From contig CP085826.1 of the NCBI GenBank assembly GCA_020809705.1, positions 2,790,001 through 2,854,000 of the forward strand: a stretch of 64,000 nucleotides of DNA. Reading direction: 5' to 3'. This stretch comes from Calonectria ilicicola. Taxonomy: Eukaryota; Ascomycota; Sordariomycetes; Hypocreales; Nectriaceae. The translations under genes were made by a program, and so were the position numbers. The notes below the pieces were generated by a model. The model was given only the letters and a program-made list of their open reading frames with translations. It made no database searches and was not told the DNA's origin. Shown here one piece after another: positions 27,452 to 38,000 of this stretch (positions are counted from its first letter, which is position 1; the number at the start of each line of letters is the position of its first letter).

Positions 27452-29329
27452 ATGGCAGGCCGACGATCTGGCCGCGCTGCCGCAAAGCGGGCTGCGGCTG
27501 CTCTAGGTGAGTAGTGCTGCTGAGTTGACTTTCCCCCGTCTCCATCGTCGTCTCCGTCTCGCCTTGTCCACTTCGCTCCTCCTACTACTACGTCGACGTC
27601 GACCTACTTTTTTTTTCCTCCGTGCTCTTCATTCCCCCCCCCCCCACGAAACACACATCCTCTTTGCTGCCCATCGCCGCGTGCGATTGTTGATTGTTAT
27701 CGACAATGGCGCCGCGCCAAAAGATTCGCCTGAGGCTGACGCGCAGTTCCAAATCTACAGAGAGCACGCCCAAGGGCTTCGCCGATGTCGAGGACGAGCC
27801 CATGCCCGATGCTGGGGAAGCCGCAAACGACAAGCAGGCGCCCCCCGATCCGGATGACGACGACGATGCCGACCACCAGCCCAAGGAAGAATCTGCCGAC
27901 GAGGATGACGAGGAAGCCGCCGACAAGGAGGATGAGGAGTCTGTGAAGGAGCCCACGCCGCCGCCCCAGCCTGTGGTCCGAAGAAAACGGCTCGGTCGCC
28001 CACCCAAGAACCGTCCTCCGGACTGGGACAACATGGTTACAGTGCCAGAGCGCGACGCCGACACCCCGCGACGCCGCGGTCGTGGTGGATGGAGAGGGCG
28101 CGGCGGTCGAAAGGGCGGTCCTGCAGCTCCCAAGGCCGAGCAAGTCATTGATGCCGACGGCACTGTCGCCGAAATCACCAATGACGAATGTGTTCTCCCC
28201 GAGGATCCGGAGGGCGAGACCAAGGTGGACAAGCTGGGCAATCTTCAGGGCGGTCGCGACTACCGTTGTCGTACATTTACAGTTACAGGGCGCGGCGAGC
28301 GTCTCTACATGCTTTCTACGGAGCCTGCGCGATGTGTCGGCTTCAGGGACAGTTATCTCTTCTTCACCAAGCACCGCAAGCTCTACAAGATCATTGTCGA
28401 CGATGATGAGAAGCGCGACATGATTGACCGAGAAATCATCCCCCACTCCTACAAGGGTCGCTCGATTGGTATCGTCACAGCCCGTTCCGTGTTCCGCGAG
28501 TTTGGCGCCCGAATCATCGTTGGTGGCAAGCGCATCATTGACGACTACGGCGTCTCGCAAGCTCGCGCTGATGGCCTTGTGGAGGGTCAGCTCGCTGATC
28601 CTGACGACCACATTATCCCCGGTGAGCCCTACAACAAGAACCAATATGTCGCCTGGCATGGTGCCAGTGCCGTCTATCACACCAATGTTCCATCGGTCCC
28701 TGTCCCCAATGGCAAGGTTGAGTCCAAGAAGCGCAAGGTAAACGTCAACGACGTGAATTGGATGCTTGAGCATGCACGAGAAGCAAGGTACGTGGAGCTG
28801 AAATCAAGCAATTGGACCACGAATATTTCAGATGGCTGACCATAAACATTTTAGCACGTTCAACGCTGGTATCAATGCCATAAGGAAGCTCAACAACGCC
28901 GGTGTATACGACATCCATACAAATGTACTGCAGTACCCGGCCACGATGCAGCCGACACGGGCTCGCATCGAGCAGGTAGCCCCAGAGGATGAGGGAGCAA
29001 CCAAGGGCAGTGCTGTGTTCCCTCCAATTCCATCCAAAATGGCTCGAAACTTCTTTGTGGCCGATACATACTTCGAATCATGCGAGGTTGGTGTCGTCTC
29101 AGCACAGGACAACCAGGCCGAGTCTGCCGACTTCCTGGCCTCGTTTAGTGGACTTAGCGCCGTGTCAAACGATATCAAAGATTTGCTGCCACCCGAGTGC
29201 AGAAAGGCGTTTGATGATGCTGTCAACAAGGAGACGACATATCGATCACAATGGGGTCTCGAGAGTGAGAAAATGTCGCGTCAACAACCCACCATTGACA
29301 AGGCCATTGTCCCATACAGCATGTCATGA
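27452..29329 (+). CDS. RSC7: Chromatin-remodelling complex subunit Rsc7/Swp82 type
   Basis: Preferred model: exons 27452-27506, 27761-28787 and 28855-29329 (518 aa). The N-terminus is MAGRRSGRAAAKRAAAAL, then an acidic region, an AT-hook-like GRPPKNRPPDW and Arg/Gly repeats (RGRGGWRGRGGRKGG). The Rsc7/Swp82 domain follows (EDPEGETKVDK, LGNLQGGRDYRCRTF, CVGFRDSYLFFTKHRKLYK, RSVFREFGARIIVGGKR). In yeast, Rsc7 is a structural subunit of the RSC nucleosome remodeller. The first intron (27507-27760) has a strong GTGAGT donor and a TCTACAG acceptor, and the phases match. The alternative start at 27706 (MAPRQKIRLR) reads straight into the same frame, so two N-termini are possible. The C-terminal half is well supported. 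Confidence 0.9.
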
Positions 29330-29491
29330 CAGAATTAATGTGCCCGCATGCTCGTCTCATGCGGCCCTTTGGTTCTATTTTTCTTTGCTTTTATTCTGGG
29401 ATGCTCCAATGGGACTAATACTATGGGGGGGATACGCGCTTAAATTTTTTTTTTTTTTTGCTGTATACTACACCACTGATATACGTCGGCC

Positions 29492-29677
29492 ATGATGATG
29501 GCCACTACAGACGACGTCGAGACGTACAACTTGATAGGGATGGAATTTGTCGGAAGCTTGAAGAAAGAAACGAAGGGATGGATGGAGGAATTCGACTTGA
29601 AGGAGAGAAGGAAACCAAAGGCGTTGGGAGTCGTGGATACACTCGGAGAGGTGGATTTTGACTTGGACGAGGAGTAG
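29492..29677 (+). CDS. Possible small acidic ORF (61 aa), unrecognised
   Basis: An ATG-initiated open frame (three successive ATGs) about 160 bp after the RSC7 stop. It has a charged, amphipathic composition (SLKKETKGWMEEFDLKERRK, then VDTLGEVDFDLDEE). It follows a T16 run, which is more like a trailer than a promoter. I do not recognise the protein. It could be a real small gene, a 3' exon of a larger one, or chance. Confidence 0.22.
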   Translation: MMMATTDDVETYNLIGMEFVGSLKKETKGWMEEFDLKERRKPKALGVVDTLGEVDFDLDEE

Positions 29678-32600
29678 CCATCAATCAAGTCGAGCTGGAG
29701 GAGCCACTACTCCCAAGAGGACCAGACCAATTCGGAATACCAAAGTGTTGAGATACATGTTGCAAAAGCCTATTCCACGCCCTTGGGGCGTGCGAAGTCA
29801 ATGTGCCCCTGCGAAAGGTCCGCGTGAACAATGATTGAAAAAATCGAAGGGGCTGGACCCGTTCCCTCGGCAGCATCACGGTTTGATGGTTCAAGGTCGG
29901 CATTTTCGGGAGTTGTGGTTTGTTGACCGGGGGCCAATCAGTTTAACCGCCCGTAACGCGAGCAAACGAGTGCCGACGAGACGCAGACGGCCAGACCGAG
30001 AGGGAGACAAGAGAGAGTGCGAGATCAAGCAAGAGAGAGGAGCAAAGGAAACCAGGGTGCAAGCGAGGCCCGATGGATGGGCACTGCCATGCCATGCCAT
30101 GCCGGACCAGGAGAGGCCCGACAGCAACGTGGGGGGAGCCGTCTCGGCGGCACAGAGCAAGCGTTGCCTCTCTGCCTCTCTACCTCTCTCTTTTTTTTTA
30201 TGCCTCGTGGTCTCCTCCTGCGACGTCGTTTACAAAACGCCTATAGGACGAGTATGCACCTTGGGTTTCACTACCGGTGGTGGTTTAGTCCCCCCTCAGC
30301 AGCAACGGCCATGACCTAGCAACAGACGTCCAGGGGCCAGGGGTCGTCAACGCAAAGTCTGGCGCCTTGCTAACGTCTTTTTTTTTTTTTTTTTGTATCC
30401 TACTCCCCTCCTCCTGCTGCTCCTCCGCAGAGGGGCTGCGGAGCTCTCGCAGATGACAAAAAGTCTGCTGCACGTCTCTGCGAAGGGCATATTTTATTTC
30501 ACGCAAAAAATAGCTCCGGGGTCCAGACCCAAGTTGGACTAAAGCAAAAGAGGGACATGAAAAAAGAAAAACAAGATTTGACAGGGCTGGTTCCGAGGGG
30601 TAACGGCAAAGTGAGGGGCTGTGGTTTTCTCATGCTCGGCGGCAAAGGAGATGCAGGGAAAAATGCTCGACTTGGTTTGGCTCGGTGGGCCAGGAGCCAT
30701 GAGCATCCTCTTAGCACGCACGCACACAATTCCTTTGCAGAACATTGGAAGATCAATACACAAGTGGCTCCTCTCCCAAGGAGAACAAGGGAAAGAGAGA
30801 AAAAAGAGGCCAGAACAAAGAGGGTCACGTCTGCCAATGACGCGCTTCTTGCGTCCGATGTAGGCGGGGAAGCATGAGAAACACATGTTGCCACAGCTTT
30901 CTCACCCCTCGGGCTGGAACAGAAAGGGTCGCAGAAGGATGCAGAAGCGGATCCCCGAGAGTTAGGGTCTTGAGATTGGCTGTTTGGATCGTCACCTCGA
31001 CCTCTGTCGAATTTGAGAGACAAACTGGGCAGCACCGTCCGAACAGAGGCTTGCCACGCGGCATCAACTCGATGGCCCAGTCCGGCATCCATCTTGCGCA
31101 GGGGAAGAGAAGATCGCAGACGAGAATGGGTCGTAGCCCCTCCTCTGCCGTGACCTGCCGTGAGCAACAGAGCTCTTCGCCCGTCTAGATCTGCGGCTGC
31201 GAACATCCTGCGTCCGAGATTCGGATGCGACAGATGCCTGTGGGGTGAGCCAACTCTGCAGTGGCTGCGCTTGGGTTGGAGTCGTTTGAACGAGCTTCGC
31301 CATTGCACCAGCACAGGTCATGTCCAGGTTTTCTTAATGTCCAGTACTTTGACGATAGATCATTCTCTAGCAATTTTTGTGTCATGAATGTCCCGTAGCT
31401 AGGAACAACCATCATATCATATCACACATGAGCGTGTCTATGCAAGGCTGAGAGTTGATATCTCAACTTTTGCTGGTCCGTGTCCCACAACGGAATCCCG
31501 TGGATAGGATGAAACCATTACGAATTCATAAAAGTTTTTGTTATACGGCTCGTGTTTTTTTTGGGGGGGGTCGAATCTTCGTCCTCTCTTTTTTTAGGTT
31601 TTGGTGGTCAATAGGTGAGACGACATATTCTCGATAAACTCGGAAGTGAAAATGGTGATGAAAACTGAGGCCAAAGCTCAGCCTCGTATAGACTGACGCA
31701 AAACAACATATTGCTACCCATGAGCCCCATCCAAATTGGCTACATCAAATTGAGTAATTAGAGGACCTCTCTGGTCACTCTTTCCCAGGCGACATTGTTG
31801 CTTGCCAGCCACCGTTAATGGTTGGATGTAGATACCTGCCGCCAGGTAGATGACGACGAAGGCGAACATCAAGGCCAAGGTCACGGGCGATCCGGCATGG
31901 AAGGCAAAAGCGTGGGCATCAGCACAGCGATAGGCGGTTCCCAATAATCGTCACTCGATGATCATTTAGTAAGCCAGGCCTCAAAATGAGACGGCCATGT
32001 TTCCAAATGCTGCAGATTGGATACGAGACGAGACATACAGGCAGGCATAAGCCCTTAGCTGCTGGGTCTCTGCCCATCATTCTGGACCCTGACTGACATA
32101 CCACGCGGCGGGCAAAGTCAAAATGGGCGTCAGTCGTAGACTTCTGCGACTGCCGAATGTACGTATCGCGATGATCCAGGTCGGGGCTGTCGTTCCGGTG
32201 AGGGGTCCAAGTCATGTTAGACGCAGAAGAAAATTCTTGGCGGCCGGTCGGGTCCAGGGTCTGTCCGTCTATCCATCGGGAACGAGCACGGTGACGGCCC
32301 TGTACCCAAAACAAAACGCCGGCCAGGGCAGGGCAGGGCATGATGGTGGATGGGTGAGCCAGTGCGGCCTTGTGATTTGCAGTGTGGCGGACACCTACCG
32401 CACTGGGGACGTGTCGATGAGTCAAAATTGGGCAGTGAACTGACGCACCGTCGTCATGAGGGGGCGATGATCTAGAAGCACGTCGACGCGAAAGGACGGG
32501 ATCCGGAGCTGATCAGGGTGCCGGGCCTCAATCAAGTAGGCAAGGCAAGCAAGCAAGCGAGAAGACGAGCGAGGCGTCGGACTGGGTGGGATGAGTGTCC

Positions 32601-32736
32601 GCAACACCGAAAGGGAACACCTGCGTGCAAGTGGCGGAACCCTCTGGTTTGGTGCTCTGCACCTTCGCACAAGAATGCATGATGACGCCGGGGGCTCCCC
32701 ATGGCTCCCCGTGGCTCTAACCCGTGGTGGTTCAAC

Positions 32737-32764
32737 CCCATCCATCCATCCATCCATCCATCCA
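32737..32764 (+). repeat. (CCAT)n microsatellite
   Basis: A near-perfect run of about seven CATC/CCAT units in non-coding DNA. A second tetranucleotide run of GAAT/GAGT type follows at 32941-32973. Confidence 0.85.
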
Positions 32765-32940
32765 CGGCTTACCTGCCCATCATATCGGAGGGCTGCTGCC
32801 CAGCAGAGGGTACGGCCCTGGTCGTCCCGTCATGAGTAACGCCTCATGGTCTGTCTGGGCTTGGGCTTGGGTCAGAGATACAGTATGTAAACTCAGTCGC
32901 AAGGGGCCGAGCGTGTGTGGATGAGCGTGTGTGGATGTGT

Positions 32941-32973
32941 GTGAGTGAGTGAATGGATGAATGAATGAATGAG
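32941..32973 (+). repeat. GAAT/GAGT-type tetranucleotide repeat
   Basis: An imperfect run (GTGAGTGAGTGAATGGATGA, then ATGAATGAATGAG), eight units of four bases, in the gene-poor region. Confidence 0.75.
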
Positions 32974-34467
32974 TGGCCCCCCCTGGCAACCACCACTGTA
33001 CGTACACACTGTACCTGCTGCCGCGTACCTCGTGTACTTCCTGTACAGTCTACAACCTACTGCACAGTCTTCGTTCCCTAACCATCAATCAGCCTCGATG
33101 AAAAGGAGCAGCAGCACGAAAAGAACCGTGGCCACGAGCATACCCGCAGTCGGGCCAAGTTAGCTTCCGCCCAGTCCCCTTTCGAGTGGTGTGGCAACCC
33201 CTCAAAATGCTATTCATCTTGACCTGCAGTGGACTGACTCTCCTTGCCCTTCCGAGCAGCCTCTTCTCGTAACGTGATTTCCTTGAACCTGACACACCCG
33301 ACGGCACCTATCTCATCTCAGCCAAGCTTGCGTAGCACTTGCTTGAGTGCACGGATGGCCGGTTTGGCGCTGAGCCAAATCCGTACACGAGGCTTGGGGA
33401 GGCCATGGTCAACATGGTCAAAACTGTCATGACAATCCCGCGTCCCCGGGCCCTTCGGTGCGTGACGAGTGCCCCCCCGGCCATGCCGCCGGTGCCCAGT
33501 CCGTCGGGAACCTGGGTGCTGTCCAGCTAGATGGAACCGTGACATTCAGACGTATGCGCGTAACCAGCGGGAATTCTTTCTCGGGGTCAGGACAAGTCCA
33601 CATCAAAGCCCACATCAAGCGCTGATCCGTGAAATTCTGAATCATGACCGCGATTGCCCTCATCCCAGTCCGTCCGGTTGTCCGCAGATGCGGAGACCGA
33701 ACAACATGCCTACGCGCCCACGAGGGCACATGCACCCACTGTCACATCTCAAGGCCCAGATTGCCAGCTGCCTGGTCACAAGTGACGACAAGACGTCGGC
33801 GTCATGGCCAGTCAGCCAGTCAGCCGGGCCCGTGGCTTCCTAGGGCCGATGATGCTGACGCCTGTTTGCCCCTGTCCTCCTGTACCTCATCCATCCACTG
33901 CAACGCTCGCTACTTTGGTACACGCTTGCTTGTGTCCCCTGAGTCGCTCTGGGCGGGAGCCTATAGCCACTCGGGTCGCAAGAAGGCGATGCCGGCGCAG
34001 TCTAGGGTAGCATCGACGGTGATCTGGACATGATTTCCGGTGATTCATTCTGCCCTGCCAACTTTCTGTTTATGGAGTAACTCGTGTGTTCTTGCTGTGG
34101 CCTCTGTGGTGTTGCCTTGTGTGATGAAGGGTCATTTACTTCACACATTGTTGGTTAATAAAAAAACACACAAACATCACCAACTAATTGTCTCGATAAA
34201 CACACGGCCGCGAAGTTTGCATCGCGGCTATCCACACACAAAACAAACCATAATATGTAATAATCATCCATTATCAGCACTTCCAAGCACTCACCCGCCG
34301 CCACCATGTGCAACCGGACGTATTCGTTACTCACACTCACCGCCCCCAATGAAAATGCAACTGGATACACGAGCAGCTGATAGCCAAGAATCACAGAGGC
34401 TGCTCACGTACTCCTCGACCGCTCTGGTGGATTGCGGGCGCCTCTTGCAACAAGACAAGGGCCATTG

Positions 34468-35079
34468 TCACGTAACGAGACCAGAACATCTACACTTGCA
34501 CTCAACTAAACCAATAGGCTGAATATCAGGACCCACAATACAAATAATCACTTCAATCCCCTCAACCAAGCGCCCGTCAGACCCAATCACGTGCCGTTGA
34601 CTAGGGCTAGTAATGCGAAAAGACTCGTCCGCTATGTGAAGGCAAGGCCGCATCGGAGGAGCATGTAACCCTGACGCTTGGGGCTGATATTTTGGAGAGG
34701 GGGGGGCGAAATATGCGGCCGTGACAGCAGTGAATCGTGACCTAACTTGTTTGAGAGCAGTTCGTTCATGGAAACGTAGGCCCAACGATACAAAGTAGTC
34801 TACGGTAGAGCTTGCAAGGTCATCACATCGGAAAAAAAGGACGCCCCTCATCAGGTGCGTTATCACTAAGTCGACGAACGCCCTGGCGGTCTTGTGTGTG
34901 TGAGTACTGGATATCTCCCATTGGCCCAGAGAAGCAACGACGTCGGCAATGTCTTGTCTTGTCACGCGAGTAAGCAAACCTTTCTTGCGGTGAGGATTGG
35001 ATGGGTGCTGCTCCACAGCTAGACCGCGCGACATGCATGTAATAACTCGATCTTTAGCATTTAGAGAGTGGCGCGCCAA
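34468..35079 (-). CDS. Orphan ORF of 203 aa, unrecognised
   Basis: This is the most protein-like open frame in the gene-poor region. It starts with ATG at 35079 (MARHSLNAKDRVITC) and has stretches of balanced composition such as TRQDIADVVASLGQWE and ASSTVDYFVSLGLRFHER; it ends CKCRCSGLVT. I recognise no domain, signal peptide or membrane segment. It could be a lineage-specific gene, a decayed gene, or a chance frame. It stands alone, with no coding neighbour within 5 kb. Confidence 0.25.
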   Translation of the reverse strand: MARHSLNAKDRVITCMSRGLAVEQHPSNPHRKKGLLTRVTRQDIADVVASLGQWEISSTHTHKTARAFVDLVITHLMRGVLFFRCDDLASSTVDYFVSLGLRFHERTALKQVRSRFTAVTAAYFAPPSPKYQPQASGLHAPPMRPCLHIADESFRITSPSQRHVIGSDGRLVEGIEVIICIVGPDIQPIGLVECKCRCSGLVT

Positions 35080-38000
35080 ACCACGGGCGAATTAAACAAG
35101 TGGCTTTATCCCGATTTACCTCCCGGTCAAGTTAGGGCTAGTCATCAACTTTCACCTTGCCACCATGTATCCTCAGCGGTCTGGTCTAGTGCAGGATAGC
35201 GTCGCGTTCGTTTTCCATTCGCTCGCTGTGGGCATTTTTTGGAACGTGTGTTAGGCACTTTGGCCCATGGTTCTGAGAAAACCGAAATCTCCCCACATCA
35301 CCCGAAAAGCCCGCAGGCTGTTGTGGAAAGAGCCTGCAAACCGACTTGGCCGAAGTTGGCTACAAGCTTCAAGATTCTTGGTCGCACTGGTCGGAGCAGG
35401 TTGTCTCCCACCAGGGGGTGACTCCAACTTATCATTTCGCCCGATCTAACCAACCACGTTGTTGTTTGCAATAATTTCTTTGCTTTCCTGGCCCTGGAAA
35501 CGGGGAAACAGTAAAAACACAGGTCGCCATTGATATAATAGAGTATTAAGATGCAGAACTATACACGAAAACCCTCAGTTCGACACAGCTCGAAAATAAT
35601 AACACTGGTCTAATTTCCCTTGAATTTACCCCACGCTTGAGGGGTGATTTTAGGGTTTTATGGGTGTGTACATATTCCATGATGGGTCTGCGAGACAGAC
35701 AGTTGTCAATTGTATGGTTCTGATTGGTGATCATTAACATGGGAGGAATCGGGCCCTCGGGTAGCTGCTTGGACCCAGCCAGACAGTTGGTTTTTGCCCT
35801 GGACGCGCACCAAACCGAGTCCTTCAACTTGACCCGAGTTCGTCTTGGCCAACAAGAACAGGACAGTACGTTAATTTTATCATGAATGCGGTTTGTTTAT
35901 TGTTACCTTGAGAATATGTAGTGGATCTCATACTGCCAAGTGCCGACTGGGGTGAGGAAACTAGCAGGTAAAATCCACGTGTAGGGTTTGCACTGTCGAA
36001 AAGAAAAAAAAAAAAGCACAGTGTTATGTCCATGTCAGCCGTTGCAGGCAGAACCACCGGATCGGCAGCAGCCCGCCCCAAGTCCTGCCGGCTCTAATTT
36101 AATGGAGAGATGCAGGCAGAACCCGGCTAGCGCCAACAGGAGAAGGGGCTGGTGTATTGAGGGTTCGTCGCTGCAGAGTTGCAATTCTTCATCTCCCATC
36201 TTTTGACCGGGACGGAGGTATCCGTATTCGTACATCCATACATATCATACATAGCAACTGACACTGATCGTCGCTTTTGTGGCAGAATTCGAAGAGCAGT
36301 GTTATCGGCAGTATAATCAACTTGAGCCTTCTTTTTTTTCTTCCTTTTTTTAATGAACCCTGGCCAGTCAGCCTCACTCGACACTGAACTGCTACCCAAT
36401 TTTTTGTTGTAGTGATATGGGAGTGCTGAGGCAAAGACAGAGCTAAAGTGGCATTCATTTAGATGTATTTCGCTCGCTCATCCTGAAATTCAATTTGGGT
36501 GAGACGATGAAGAAGGTGGTTGCCAAATCAAATCTCCTGAGGGGGGCGCTATTAGGCCGTAATTTGGTACATCTGCCCCCCCCCCGACCTGCGGACCTCA
36601 ATCTCCCATGACAGGGCTGGGGTGTAGTCAGGAGAAGCGCTGCGTGGATGGGAGACCAACCACTGGTGCGTGCGAAGCGGTGAGTGAACTGGGGTGGGAT
36701 GAGGGAGGGGAAGGTTAGTATGTAACTTAACGCAAACCACGCAGCCGCGCCTTGCTGGTGCAGGCCGTCAAGGCGGGAGCGGTGGGTTAAGTCGCGTGAA
36801 GTAAAGGGGGGTTGCTGATGCATGCTTCCTGTCCACATACAGGCTCCAAAGCAGCGCCGGTATCTGTCCAGTGACAGGCCAGGTCTAGTGGACCTGAGGC
36901 ATTTCTACACATGTCCCTCTTACTCTAGGGTGGCACAAATCCGAGCTGATCGGGCTTGGTGGTTTGACATGTTAGCCTGCAGCGAAGATTCAATATCAAG
37001 GCTTTTTTTTTTTTTTTTTTTTTTTGGCCTTTTGATTTTCTTAAATGATGCATTTCCAATTACTTTGTGTATCGTTGATGTCATGATGGAATGGCATTTC
37101 GCCACTATGTGGTTTAAAAAAAAAAAAAAAAAAACCATTGTTGCAGTTTGGGGCGGATTTGACACGAGGACAAAACATCCAGGTTGCAGCATTTCATTGT
37201 CAGGGTGCCCTCGTGAAGTTGACTCGGAGCCATCGGGCGCTTTGGGTGGTGGGCGCAGCCCTGAAGTGTTGCTGCTTGGGTTCCAAAAATTGCATTCGTC
37301 AAAGGCCCGCCAGTCAAAGAACCCCGGCCCACAATAGTTGAGATGTTGTCCTCTCAGAGCCATGTCTTGCTTGCCCGTTCGCCCTTGGGAACGGCCAGGA
37401 CTGATCGACGGCGTGTAATCCCTGTGGAGCAGCCAGAGTCACAGGCAGTCTTCCAGACCTGCCAGCGCCAATTTTTTTTTTCTTCGTGCGTCTTGCGCAT
37501 GTGGTAGATGGGGCGAAGGGTTTCTCGAAGCACGCCTCGAAGGCTAGTGCGGCCACCCCTTCTACTCATTTCGCCCCATCAGCCCAACCAAGAAAAAAGG
37601 CCGGCACGGAGCGCCCAAGGCGGGTTGGACTGAGACGACAATATGTTGCGAGCATGCACATGTGAGCCGTGCTTCCATGTCCCGTGTTTTTATTTGGCTG
37701 TTGTTGTTGATGTTTGTTGTCTTCTGTTATGCCATGCGCCGCTATGCTATGTTGAAAGCAGGACGCGGATGACCCAGAGATGCAGAAAGGGAAATTGTCC
37801 AGGGGGCGGCTAATTTCTGGAGGATACGTGTGTGAAGGTGGAAGTCATGCCCTGAGTTTCATGCAGGCAGACGCGAGACTAGACTGCTGAAGGCTTGATC
37901 GAGGGGCATGACGATGACGAGGTGGATGGAGAGGCGAGTACCTTACGTAGTACATACGAGGAGGTACTTCGTATGGGCACCCGGTAGCGTGGTGGCTACA

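Larger units (their letters stand above)
29678..34467. other. Gene-poor region, part 1
   Basis: About 4.8 kb. Overlapping ORFs of up to 271 codons occur on both strands (the longest is 30499-31314, minus), but they are low-complexity, share no family features and read equally well in several frames. It contains homopolymer T-runs (30376-30394), a TGCCATGCCATG repeat (30085-30103) and two microsatellites listed separately. No tRNA-like B-box/A-box pair was found. Confidence 0.5.

Noticed and set aside
27697..28773. 358-codon minus-strand frame
   Set aside because: Antisense shadow of RSC7.
30499..31314. 271-codon minus-strand frame
   Set aside because: Several overlapping frames are open at the same place, and the sequence has no domain or coding-like periodicity that I can see.
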